Made by a program: the position numbers and the translations under genes | Assembly: GCA_945883805.1 (NCBI GenBank) | Contig: CAMCYE010000009.1 | Location: 1 to 56,542, forward strand | Source of the DNA: Victivallis vadensis | GTDB taxonomy: Bacteria > Verrucomicrobiota > Lentisphaeria > Victivallales > GWF2-50-93 | Direction of reading: 5' to 3' | Length of the DNA: 56,542 nt | Notes under the pieces: generated by a model | What the model was told of the DNA's origin: nothing | The model's database searches: none | The model's input: the letters and a program-made list of their open reading frames with translations, nothing else | Shown here: positions 34,360-42,897 of the stretch, one piece after another | How the letters are laid out: every line of letters begins with the position of its first letter | Position numbering within the stretch: position 1 is the first letter of the stretch

Positions 34360-36135
34360 ATGAGGAAAATTCGTTATGCCCAGGTCGGCCTCGGAGGTCG
34401 CCATGAAATGTTTCGCAATGCAGTTACTGACGGTTACAGAAGAAATTGCGAAATGGTAGCATTATGCGATATCAATGAGGGCAGACTGAATCTGGCAATT
34501 GGCAAGGTGGAGAAGTCCTCAGGTGTAAAAATACCCGGATATGCGGCGAAAGATTTCGACAAGATGGTAAAGGAGACAAAACCTGACTGTGTGATTGTCA
34601 CAACAGTTGACAGGTTCCACGACGAATATATCTGCCGTTCCATGGAACTCGGATGTGATGTGATAACTGAAAAACCTATGACTACCGACGAGAAAAAATG
34701 CCAGCGCATCCTGGATACCGTTCAAAGGACCGGCAGAAAAGTGAGGGTGACATTCAACTACCGTTATTCGCCGGTACGCATGCAGGTGAAGGAACTGCTA
34801 CAGGAAGGAGTGATCGGGCGGATTCTCTCGGTGGAATTCAAGTGGATGTTGGACACCTCCCATGGTGCCGATTATTTCCGCCGCTGGCACCGCTGCAAAG
34901 TGAACAGCGGAGGCCTGATGGTGCATAAGGCCTCCCACCATTTTGACTTGGTCAACTGGTGGATCAATAGCGTCCCGACTCGCGTGGGAGCCGTCGGTGC
35001 GCGGAGATTCTATACGTCGGCCCAGGCGAACCGGTACGGCCTTACACGACGCGCCGAGAGGTGTCTCGAATGCCCGGAGACGCAGAAATGCCCGTTTTTC
35101 ATGGATTTGAAGAGGAATGCGAGCCTGAAGGAAATTTACCTGGACAACGAACAATATGACGGATACCACCGGGACCGGTGTGTCTTTAGCGATGAGATTG
35201 ACATCGAGGACTCGATGAACCTCAGCGTGGAATACCGGAACGGCGTGGTTATGTCCTATGCACTTAACGCATTTTCCCCTTGGGAGGGTTATCATATCGT
35301 TTTCAATGGAACTAAAGGACGACTGGAACATGTCTGCAGGGAATCCTCATATGTCAATGGAGATGGAACCGTGCCTGGACAGTTTCTGGAAGACAACACC
35401 ATCATTAACGTAATGCCCCACTTCACCAGCGGATATTTTGTAAAACCGCAGATCTCGGCTGGCGGGCATGGCGGCGGAGACCGAGTTTTGCTGGACGATC
35501 TTTTCTCCCTTGCCCCACTTCCGGATCCGCTCAAGCGCTGCGCCGATCATCGGGGCGGGGCTTATGCCATCCTGACCGGTATTGCCGCAAACATTTCGAT
35601 GAAGAAAAAGCACATGGTGGAGATCGATAAGTTGGTCAGTGGCCTGACAATGCCAGACTATCCTGATGAAAGGAACTGTGACCTTCCGATCCGTCTTCCG
35701 GAATTCATCAACGAATACCAAGTTAGCAACCTAGTGCCGAAACACGGGAACATTCAGGCGGCACAACTGCCTGTTCCCGGTCTCAAATTCACACCAATGA
35801 AAGTAAGTGGCGGCGGCTTCATGAGCGTTACCTCTCTGATCAAGAAGAAGGATGGGCTGATTTATTTCAAGGCTAGGCACCAATCGGCCAAGAGCGGGGA
35901 TGGTACCCTTTTTTTTGGCGCGGATGGCCCATCAAAGATTTGGTTGAACGGAACAGAAGTTGCGGTACTTCCGAATCTCACCAATCCAGCAAATGCTGAT
36001 AGATGCAAAGTCCAGGTGCTATTGAAAGAAGGAGTCAATGTTCTATTGGTAGCGCTGGATACGAATGAAGGTAAAGCTTGGGGAGTTTTTACTCGGTTCA
36101 GCGACTTGGACTCGCAAGATAATCACCTGTCATAG
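34360..36135 (+). CDS. Gfo/Idh/MocA oxidoreductase with Cys insert and C-terminal beta domain (3)
   Basis: A 591-residue protein. Residues 1-440: oxidoreductase with Lys105 in TEKPMTT, helix HKASHHFDLVNWW, and the insert C235-x2-C238-x5-C244...C274 (CLECPETQKC, RDRCVF), matching paralogue 1 in spacing. Residues 460-590: a beta domain with IYFKARHQSAKSGDGTLFF, KIWLNGTEVAVLP and LLKEGVNVLLVALDTNEG, like the galactose-binding-type modules often found on secreted glycan enzymes. No export signal is visible, so the module is on an apparently cytoplasmic enzyme. AGGAG lies 7 bases before ATG. Last gene of the island. Confidence 0.85.
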   Translation: MRKIRYAQVGLGGRHEMFRNAVTDGYRRNCEMVALCDINEGRLNLAIGKVEKSSGVKIPGYAAKDFDKMVKETKPDCVIVTTVDRFHDEYICRSMELGCDVITEKPMTTDEKKCQRILDTVQRTGRKVRVTFNYRYSPVRMQVKELLQEGVIGRILSVEFKWMLDTSHGADYFRRWHRCKVNSGGLMVHKASHHFDLVNWWINSVPTRVGAVGARRFYTSAQANRYGLTRRAERCLECPETQKCPFFMDLKRNASLKEIYLDNEQYDGYHRDRCVFSDEIDIEDSMNLSVEYRNGVVMSYALNAFSPWEGYHIVFNGTKGRLEHVCRESSYVNGDGTVPGQFLEDNTIINVMPHFTSGYFVKPQISAGGHGGGDRVLLDDLFSLAPLPDPLKRCADHRGGAYAILTGIAANISMKKKHMVEIDKLVSGLTMPDYPDERNCDLPIRLPEFINEYQVSNLVPKHGNIQAAQLPVPGLKFTPMKVSGGGFMSVTSLIKKKDGLIYFKARHQSAKSGDGTLFFGADGPSKIWLNGTEVAVLPNLTNPANADRCKVQVLLKEGVNVLLVALDTNEGKAWGVFTRFSDLDSQDNHLS

Positions 36136-36254
36136 CAACATTTTCTTGCATTTTGAAATCAGCTCAGCTTATCTGGGCAATCCAGTTATCCGAATGAAAT
36201 TGAATTTATTTTCCAGACATGCTATCTTCGTGCCTTGTAGATTGTTTGCAAAAA

Positions 36255-37004
36255 ATGAAAAATAAATTTACTCCAAAATTTGCAGGGCTGATTTTCATTC
36301 TCCTCGCTTTCCTGTGTGGGGGAACCCCTGACGCGCGGGCGGGTAATTGGGCCGAAGTTGATTCAATCGAATATGTTTCCGGCTATCTTGCGCGCCTTCT
36401 TATCAATGAGAATCCTTTTCCGGGCGAGAACGGATACAAAAGCGTTGAAGACAGCAAGATAGGCATGGTGCAGATACTCTGGGTGCTGCATTCGCGGATT
36501 CACCATATCCCGCACGGATACCGGCAGGAGCATATCGCCAACATAAAATCGGACAATATAATCGACGTGATCACGGCACAGGGGCAATGCGACGGTTTTT
36601 CACGGGATCAGAAAGGGAATGCGGTAGTTGTCCGCCGCGTGGAGGAACGACTTGGATATCTTCTTGCAATCGCTAATAAGGGAAGCAAGCCCGGCAAGTT
36701 TTCCGAACTCATCAACTATGGGCAGGGGCTTGCCAGCGCCTATGTGGAGGGCGGAATAAATCAAGCCGACCGTTTTGCGGGATTGGAAATCATTCAGAAG
36801 ATAATGGTGACCGGAAGGGCTTATTCATGGATGACGGACAAGGACTATTACAACCCCGGAGGAAACTTCGTGAGCATTCCCGATTCCCTTGACGGTTCTA
36901 TAGGCGGAAACCGTTTTTTCACCTTAAAGCGGGCTACGTCCACAACCCAGGCTCGAAATCCGAATATCGATCCGCCGCGGCGGACTAAACAAATAGGGAA
37001 TTAA
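36255..37004 (+). CDS. Putative secreted SleB-like cell-wall hydrolase
   Basis: A 249-residue exported protein; signal peptide residues 1-29 (FAGLIFILLAFLCGG...ARA) from ATG 36255 (frame open to 36219 but that adds a non-signal leader). The layout resembles Hydrolase_2/SleB: LARLLINENPFPGE with a candidate catalytic Glu, DVITAQGQCDGFS, then YYNPGG ... GSIGGNRFF, matching the family's YFNP...IG-H-F end. The similarity is by eye and weak in the middle. It is followed after 4 bp by another exported protein on the same strand, suggesting an envelope role. No strong ribosome-binding site. Confidence 0.5.
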   Translation: MKNKFTPKFAGLIFILLAFLCGGTPDARAGNWAEVDSIEYVSGYLARLLINENPFPGENGYKSVEDSKIGMVQILWVLHSRIHHIPHGYRQEHIANIKSDNIIDVITAQGQCDGFSRDQKGNAVVVRRVEERLGYLLAIANKGSKPGKFSELINYGQGLASAYVEGGINQADRFAGLEIIQKIMVTGRAYSWMTDKDYYNPGGNFVSIPDSLDGSIGGNRFFTLKRATSTTQARNPNIDPPRRTKQIGN

Positions 37005-37008
37005 TTAA

Positions 37009-37932
37009 ATGAAGAAATTACTTGCTTTCAGTTCAATCGTATTTCTTATTACACAGAATGCCTTCCTTAACGCCGCAGAGCCGCCCAAGGTTCCTGCGGA
37101 GATAGTCCGGAAGGCCTACATATATGAAGTTGTCAGGCACCTTTACCGCTGGTACCTCGATGAGACGGATGTTGAAAACGCCACGGCAAAACCTACGCTC
37201 CTCGTGAAAATATTCGCCTTGGAGATGAAGCTTGACCCCGGAGATAAAAGCGAGTATGCGGAAATGATCATTCCGGTTTTCAAAGTGTCGATAAAACTCA
37301 AGAAGTCGGATTACCGGATAGATGAGCTCGGCATTGACGTGAAAAGCAAGGGCTTCAAGGTCGTCAATGTGTCGCGGGTTCCAAACGACTATGATGTGCC
37401 GGATTTTGCGTCTGCGGTTGAAATTGATATCAATGAGATGAAGGATTATCTCTTCAGGATGCGTAATTCTGCGGAATTCCCCAGCGAGGAAATAATTGAG
37501 AGGATAAGGAAATCCATCAGGGCCCAGATGACCGAGGAGATTATGGCCAAGATTCCGGCTTCGGTGAAGGCTACGGCGAAAACAGAAGGGCAGTTCGTGC
37601 ATCTTTCCCCGTTGTCTCCAGTTGTAAACGAGGTTGTGATATTCTGGGAGAACGGCCGAATGCTCTACCGCTGCGTTTCGGACGGTGATATTATGGACCA
37701 GACGCTTTGGGAAGGAGTCCCCCTCAGTCTCCGGATTTACGACATTTACAACCAGATGGTGGTGTCGCTTGATGAGACCGCCGGCGACAATTCATTTTTA
37801 ACGCGCGCCCAGATTGGGCGCGCCCTGTATAATTGTGTAGTTCTTGGCAAGCGTCTGGGCATAGCGCCGAGAAGCGATGCGGAAGAGGGGAGGGAATCTG
37901 TCAAACCCTCCGCCCGAAAACTTGAAAAGTAG
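37009..37932 (+). CDS. Exported protein of unknown function
   Basis: A 307-residue protein with a signal peptide (1-22, ending FLNAA). No family recognised. It is mixed alpha/beta: an early helix with aromatic residues (RKAYIYEVVRHLYRWYLDET), a beta-rich middle (VFKVSIKLKKSDYRIDELGIDVKSKGFKVVNVSRVPND), and a C-terminal part with VVIFWENGRMLYRCVSDGDIMDQTLWEG. No cysteine motif or membrane segment after the leader. Four bases after the putative cell-wall hydrolase, so it is likely co-expressed with it. Confidence 0.75.
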   Translation: MKKLLAFSSIVFLITQNAFLNAAEPPKVPAEIVRKAYIYEVVRHLYRWYLDETDVENATAKPTLLVKIFALEMKLDPGDKSEYAEMIIPVFKVSIKLKKSDYRIDELGIDVKSKGFKVVNVSRVPNDYDVPDFASAVEIDINEMKDYLFRMRNSAEFPSEEIIERIRKSIRAQMTEEIMAKIPASVKATAKTEGQFVHLSPLSPVVNEVVIFWENGRMLYRCVSDGDIMDQTLWEGVPLSLRIYDIYNQMVVSLDETAGDNSFLTRAQIGRALYNCVVLGKRLGIAPRSDAEEGRESVKPSARKLEK

Positions 37933-37978
37933 AGTTTTAAATGTATATTCCCGCAGTTAACAAAAAAGGGAGGCGGAG

Positions 37979-38197
37979 ATGAAAAGGATTTTTGCAATGA
38001 TGGTGATTTTCGGTGTCGCAGCGGTCTTTATGGCGGGTTGCGGAAAGAAAGAAGAACCGGCATCCGCCCTTGGCGATCTTAAGAAGATGACAACTGAAGC
38101 CCAGGCTTCTGGAGAAAAAGCTGCCGCAGATGCGTCAAAGAGCGCTGACAAGGCTGCCGCAGATGCGAAAAAAGCCGCCGCCGCCGCGACAAAATAA
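37979..38197 (+). CDS. Small Ala/Lys-rich lipoprotein (alanine-zipper type)
   Basis: A 72-residue lipoprotein: leader with lipobox FMAGC (Cys at residue 21), then a highly helical Ala/Lys/Asp repeat (AAADASKSADKAAADAKKAAAAATK) with alanine at heptad-like spacing, ending in lysine. This is the design of OprI/Lpp-like murein lipoproteins. GGGAGGCGGAG just before the ATG gives strong translation, fitting an abundant envelope protein. Followed by a terminator. Confidence 0.82.
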   Translation: MKRIFAMMVIFGVAAVFMAGCGKKEEPASALGDLKKMTTEAQASGEKAAADASKSADKAAADAKKAAAAATK

Positions 38198-38216
38198 TTG
38201 AATAGTTGAAAAACTG

Positions 38217-38254
38217 GCATCTTGGCTGAGGAAACTTATCCAAGGTGCTTTTTT
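38217..38254 (+). terminator. Intrinsic terminator after the small lipoprotein
   Basis: Stem GCATCTTGG / CCAAGGTGC (one G-T wobble) with a 14-base loop, followed by TTTTTT, 20 bp after the stop codon. Confidence 0.75.
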
Positions 38255-38367
38255 ATTTCATAGTTGCACTTGAATTCTTATTTCTTGCTGATAAATAATA
38301 ACGTGCAATAAAAAAGGGAACCACGGTCAGTCTTCAGAGGTTTCCCAAAAGTAAGGAGAGCCTGAAC

Positions 38368-39561
38368 TTGCAGAACATTATCAACAGTAAAGAACCTGTA
38401 GTGAAGTCCGTCGGGCTTTCCAAGGAGTTCCGCGATTTCTGGAGTCGGCCCAAGGCGAAAGCGGTGAACGACATTGATTTTGAAGTTTACGAAGGGGAGG
38501 TCCTAGGTCTTCTCGGCCCCAACGGCTCTGGTAAGTCGACTGCCATAAAAATGCTTCTCGGCCTTCTTTATCCCACGTCCGGAAGTGTTACCGTCTTCGG
38601 TGAGTCACCCCGCAGCGTGCGCACGAAAATGCGCATAGGATATCTTCCCGAGGAGTCATATCTGTATAAATATCTGACCGCCATGGAGACGCTTGATTTT
38701 TTCGGGGCTCTTTTCAATCTTTCAAAGATTGAACGCAGAAACAGGAGCGAACAGCTTCTTGAAATGGTGGGGCTCATCCATGTGAGGAACCGTCCAGTAG
38801 GCGAATTTTCAAAAGGCATGGCGCGCAGGATAGGACTTGCCCAGGCGATGATAAATGATCCCGACCTTCTTATTCTTGATGAACCTACTGCGGGTCTGGA
38901 TCCGATCGGATGCCGGGAGATAAAAGATCTCATAACATTCCTGCAGAAACGCGGCAAGACTGTAATTGTCAGCAGTCATCTTCTCGGTGATGTCGAGGAT
39001 ATCTGCAACAGGGTGCTGATACTTTATGGCGGAACCATCAGGGCGGTCGGAACCCTGGATGAGCTTCTCACGATTCCCACGGCTAGCCGTATAACGACGC
39101 CGATGCTTGAGGCGGATGTCACTGAAAGGTTGCTGAAAATACTCAAGGAGAACCTCAAGGGTGAAGAGTTTGTAATTGATCATCCCAGGCGTTCGCTTGA
39201 GGATTTCTTCCTCGACGTGGTGAACAAGGCGAGAAATGAAAGTGTTAAGACATACGGGGCTGAAGGCGGGGGCGAGATTGCAGGCTACCTGAAACACGAA
39301 GATCAGTCACAGGATATCCTTAAAATCCTTTCCGCCCCTAAAAAGGCTGACAATAAACCTGACATGGAAGAGAAAACAGTCGATGTGAAGGAAGATTCCT
39401 CCGTGAAAGCCAGGGAGACGCTTGGCAGGCTTGTTCCAGTTAAGGAGTCTGAACCGGTGGAACAGGTAAAGCCTGTGATCGGGAAAAAAGCCTCGGATCA
39501 CGACCTTGTAAACAAAAAACTTTCCCATCTTGTTTCGAAAAAAGATTCGGACGGGAAATAA
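38368..39561 (+). CDS. ABC-2-type transporter ATP-binding protein
   Basis: A 397-residue ATPase subunit. Walker A GPNGSGKST, Q-loop region YLPEESYLYKYLTAMETL, signature FSKGM, Walker B LLILDEPTAGLDP, and switch SSHLL. Residues 1-300 are the usual export-type ATPase; residues 300-397 are a charged, low-complexity tail (EEKTVDVKEDSSVK...) not found in most homologues. TTG start with AAGGAGAG about 10 bases upstream. It forms an operon with the permease and a third membrane protein. Substrate unknown; family members export lipids, polysaccharides or drugs or serve gliding-type complexes. Confidence 0.9.
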   Translation: MQNIINSKEPVVKSVGLSKEFRDFWSRPKAKAVNDIDFEVYEGEVLGLLGPNGSGKSTAIKMLLGLLYPTSGSVTVFGESPRSVRTKMRIGYLPEESYLYKYLTAMETLDFFGALFNLSKIERRNRSEQLLEMVGLIHVRNRPVGEFSKGMARRIGLAQAMINDPDLLILDEPTAGLDPIGCREIKDLITFLQKRGKTVIVSSHLLGDVEDICNRVLILYGGTIRAVGTLDELLTIPTASRITTPMLEADVTERLLKILKENLKGEEFVIDHPRRSLEDFFLDVVNKARNESVKTYGAEGGGEIAGYLKHEDQSQDILKILSAPKKADNKPDMEEKTVDVKEDSSVKARETLGRLVPVKESEPVEQVKPVIGKKASDHDLVNKKLSHLVSKKDSDGK

Positions 39562-39588
39562 CCTTTCATTCTGTTCTGGTGGTAAACA

Positions 39589-41046
39589 ATGATTTCATTA
39601 TGGGCAATTGTCAAGCTCACATGCAGGGCGTCGGTAAGGTCGCGCATTTTTCACGTTCTTCTGCTTGTCCTTCTTGCAACTATTGCAATACTTCCGAATA
39701 CTGTCCTCGGGGACGGAACAGCTTCAGGGTATATCCAGGTTTCCCTTAAATACTGCCTTGGTGCCATAGGTTTTATCCTATCCCTCTCAATCATATGGGT
39801 CAGTTGTTTCATATTATCCAATGACCTTGAAACCTATCAGATACATATGGTGTTCACGAAACCGGTTTCCAGGGCCAGGGTGTGGGTCGGAAAATGGATG
39901 GGTGTTGTCCTTATTCACGCAATTCTGCTTCTGGTCTCGGCCTTGACTGTTTATTCACTGATCTTATGGCAGTTCTACAAGAAGCCTTTCACTGCGGAAG
40001 AGAAATCAAGGATTGAAAACGAAGTGCTTGTGGGGCGGAGGGTTTTTCTTCCGGAGTTGCCCGACATGGATTCGAGGGTTCGCAAGGAGTACGGGGCGAG
40101 GATTAAATATCTCAAATCCTCTCAGGCGGAGAATTTCAAGGAGCTTTCAAGTGACGAAAAGGGGAAAATGCTTGGAGAACTTCGAAGGCAGCTCATAGCC
40201 CAATATGGTGAGGTGATGCCGGGTCCGTCCAATACCAGGAAATGGAATTTTAAAGGGTTGGGCACGGACATAAAAACACCGCTTTATTTCCGTTACCGGA
40301 CGTATGTCGGGAAAATCTCTTCCAAAGATCAGAGGGAAACGGAGGGGATCTGGACTGTGAGACTTCTCGTTCCCGCAGATGAAAACGTAAAGGATCGGAA
40401 GCCCGGAGAGGAAGTCGCCATGATGGAGATATTCATTCCGAAAAGCCAGTATCCTGAAAAAATCATGTGCGGAGTTTTTCATGAGATTCCGCTTTCTCCT
40501 GGAACGATTGACAAGGAAGGCGTGGTTACAGTTGCATTCACTAATTTCGACCTTGAAGGCAAGCCTGTCTTCTTTCAGCCCGGGGACGGACCCAAGCTCT
40601 TGATAAAGACAGGGTCATTTCTGGAGAATTATCTCAGGGCGGTTTTCATGATATTCCTTAAACTGCTTTTTCTTGCGGGCCTGGCATGTGCGGCAGGCGG
40701 TCTGCTGTCAATGCCAACTGCCGTGTTTGTCGTCCTCTCATATCTGCTTATCGGGATTTTTGCGACATTTGTAATAGACGCGGATTCATCCAGCGAAGAA
40801 GAGCCGTCTCAGCTTGGAAAATTTCAGGAAGTCGTCGGGAGGATAGCAGGCCAGTCTCTGCTCTGGGTGATAATTCCGATGCATAAGTTCGAGGTTACCG
40901 ATGAGGTGTCGAACGGAGAGCTTATTGAAGGTAAGTTTATTGCGAAGACGTTTTTTGAGTTCTTCATATTGAGGGGGCTTCCGATATTCCTTGTCGGCAT
41001 ATGGCTTTACAGGAGAAGGGAAGTGGGGACGGTTGTGCAAAAATGA
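39589..41046 (+). CDS. ABC-2-type transporter permease
   Basis: A 485-residue polytopic protein. Hydrophobic segments near residues 21-40, 55-75, 105-130, 345-385 and 455-475 flank a large soluble, charged central region (about residues 135-340) that is extracytoplasmic by its position between spans. The sequence LETYQIHMVFTKPVSRARVWVGKWMG is typical of ABC-2 membrane subunits just after the second span. The stop overlaps the next start (ATGA). Partner of the ATPase at 38368. Confidence 0.85.
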   Translation: MISLWAIVKLTCRASVRSRIFHVLLLVLLATIAILPNTVLGDGTASGYIQVSLKYCLGAIGFILSLSIIWVSCFILSNDLETYQIHMVFTKPVSRARVWVGKWMGVVLIHAILLLVSALTVYSLILWQFYKKPFTAEEKSRIENEVLVGRRVFLPELPDMDSRVRKEYGARIKYLKSSQAENFKELSSDEKGKMLGELRRQLIAQYGEVMPGPSNTRKWNFKGLGTDIKTPLYFRYRTYVGKISSKDQRETEGIWTVRLLVPADENVKDRKPGEEVAMMEIFIPKSQYPEKIMCGVFHEIPLSPGTIDKEGVVTVAFTNFDLEGKPVFFQPGDGPKLLIKTGSFLENYLRAVFMIFLKLLFLAGLACAAGGLLSMPTAVFVVLSYLLIGIFATFVIDADSSSEEEPSQLGKFQEVVGRIAGQSLLWVIIPMHKFEVTDEVSNGELIEGKFIAKTFFEFFILRGLPIFLVGIWLYRRREVGTVVQK

Positions 41047-42653
41047 AAATAATAAGAAAAATAATCCTGCCTTTTCTGGTTTTTGCGCTTGTCACTGGGA
41101 TTTTTGTGCTCTGCATGAATTCCATACAGAAAAAAATAAACGGAATAAAAGTATCCGAGAAACTGACTGACACCGATCCGGTTGAAAATGCGCCCCCCAT
41201 AGTTGCATTCACAACTGTTGCACTTGGAAGTTTCAGGGGGCTTGTCGCCGACCTTCTCTGGCTCAGGGCCATATCCCTGCAGGACAAGGGCCAGTATTTC
41301 GAAATGGTGCAGCTGGCTTCGTGGATAACGAAGCTCCAGCCCAGGTTCACGGGCGCCACTGCCTATCTCGCCTGGAACATGGCTTACAACATTTCGGTTA
41401 CTTTTTCTTCCGCCGAGGACAGATGGCGCTGGATAAAAAGGGGAATCGAGCTTATCAGGGATGAAGCCCTTGTGTATAATCCTTCCGATCCTGTTCTTTA
41501 TAAAGAGCTTGGATGGATTTATCAGCACAAGATCGGGAACATCATGGATGATGCGAATCTTTATTACAAAAATCAGATTGCAGTAGAGCTTATGGATGTT
41601 TTCGGAGGTCCGGAACCTGACTGGAAAGTTTTGGCGGCAGCTCCTGGCGACGAAGAGCAGTTCAGAAAACGTTGTCCCGAAAAAGATCCGGTTTGGAAGG
41701 CTCTTAAGGATTCGGAATATAATTCCCTTGATATGTTGGAAAAGGAATTCAGGACCAACCGCAAACTTCCCGACAAGTTCACCGTTCTGCTGAAAGATGC
41801 TGACGAGGTGAAATTCATTGAAAACTATTTCCGGAAAAGATGGCTCAAACAGAAATATAAGCTCGACTCGGCGAAGATCCTCGAGATCAACAATAAATAC
41901 GGGAAACTGGACTGGAGACTTCCTGAGGCCCATGCAATCTATTGGGCAACACTCGGTTTGGATCATCAGAAGTCCGGTGAACCCGATATCAGTTGCGATC
42001 GGATGATTACGCAGTCGCTGGTGGACGCATTCAAGGGCGGCAGACTTCTCATGTTCGACAAAAACAATTTCAAGAGTTTCATGACCGCACCCAATCTTGA
42101 TGTCGCAGATGCGCTGAAGAAAACTTTTCAGGAAGTATATGACAGGCAGAAAAGTAAGTCATTCTTGTCGGGATTTGAGAATTTCATGACTGAGGCTATT
42201 CTCACATTTTACAATTATGGAAATTACACAAAAGCCAAAAAATATCTTGAGGATCAGAGGAAAATGTTTCCTCATAACCCCCGTTACAGGGTTGACGTAG
42301 ATGATTTTGTCATCAGGGAATGGCTTGAGGTCGCTAAGGACGGGACAATGAAGCAGGTGATGAGCATAATTGACGGTTTGCTTTTCAAGAGTATCTATTT
42401 TCTGGCCTATGGAGACACTGATGCCGCCGCCGCCCATGAAAAACTTGCGCAGGGAGTTTATTTGCATTATAAACAGTCGCAGAATGAAAGCTGGGGAAGA
42501 ACCGGACTTCCCCCGTATATGGAAATAAAACAGAGGATAGTGGACAACTGTCTCGCCAATTTCCCTGAACCTGTTTCAGCAAGCTTGCGTAGTGCCCTTG
42601 AAGAACAGAAAACATTGAAAAAAGAAGATCAGCCACTGCCCAAGGATAAATAA
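41043..42653 (+). CDS. Membrane-anchored helical repeat protein of the ABC operon
   Basis: A 536-residue protein with one N-terminal membrane anchor (residues 5-25) and a long soluble part rich in helices with TPR-like spacing (YFEMVQLASWITKLQPRFTGATAYLAWNMAYN, TFYNYGNYTKAKKYLEDQRKMFPHNPRY). LGSFRGLVADLLWLRAISLQDKGQYFE is a block I associate with uncharacterised proteins encoded next to this ABC-2 pair in PVC genomes. Start at ATG 41043, in ATGA overlap with the permease; the frame upstream to 41001 lies inside it. Probably a periplasmic component of the transporter. Confidence 0.75.
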   Translation: MKIIRKIILPFLVFALVTGIFVLCMNSIQKKINGIKVSEKLTDTDPVENAPPIVAFTTVALGSFRGLVADLLWLRAISLQDKGQYFEMVQLASWITKLQPRFTGATAYLAWNMAYNISVTFSSAEDRWRWIKRGIELIRDEALVYNPSDPVLYKELGWIYQHKIGNIMDDANLYYKNQIAVELMDVFGGPEPDWKVLAAAPGDEEQFRKRCPEKDPVWKALKDSEYNSLDMLEKEFRTNRKLPDKFTVLLKDADEVKFIENYFRKRWLKQKYKLDSAKILEINNKYGKLDWRLPEAHAIYWATLGLDHQKSGEPDISCDRMITQSLVDAFKGGRLLMFDKNNFKSFMTAPNLDVADALKKTFQEVYDRQKSKSFLSGFENFMTEAILTFYNYGNYTKAKKYLEDQRKMFPHNPRYRVDVDDFVIREWLEVAKDGTMKQVMSIIDGLLFKSIYFLAYGDTDAAAAHEKLAQGVYLHYKQSQNESWGRTGLPPYMEIKQRIVDNCLANFPEPVSASLRSALEEQKTLKKEDQPLPKDK

Positions 42654-42693
42654 TCCGGACGGATTAGTAATCCTTCACTCTTTATGGCACAGA

Positions 42694-42828
42694 GTTACAA
42701 AGGCACATAGGCACAAAGCTGAGGAGGCATGACCAATACCCAATTCCATACGCTATTTCCACTTTTTGATTTTATCACCTAGTATTTTTGTTATCTTCTT
42801 CCACTCTGTGCCTATGTGCCTTTGTAAC
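42694..42828. repeat. 22-bp perfect inverted repeat flanking about 90 bp
   Basis: Left arm GTTACAAAGGCACATAGGCA + CA (42694-42715), right arm its exact reverse complement (42807-42828), in the gap between two convergent genes. A related word, CTCTGTGCCTTTGTGTCTCT, occurs singly near 49738. It looks like a small non-autonomous element; the enclosed 90 bp has no gene. Confidence 0.6.
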
Positions 42829-42897
42829 TTTAACCCATCTGCACGGCATAGACTGAGCCCTTTCCGGATTATTTCCGTCGGATACTAAGCGAGAGCT

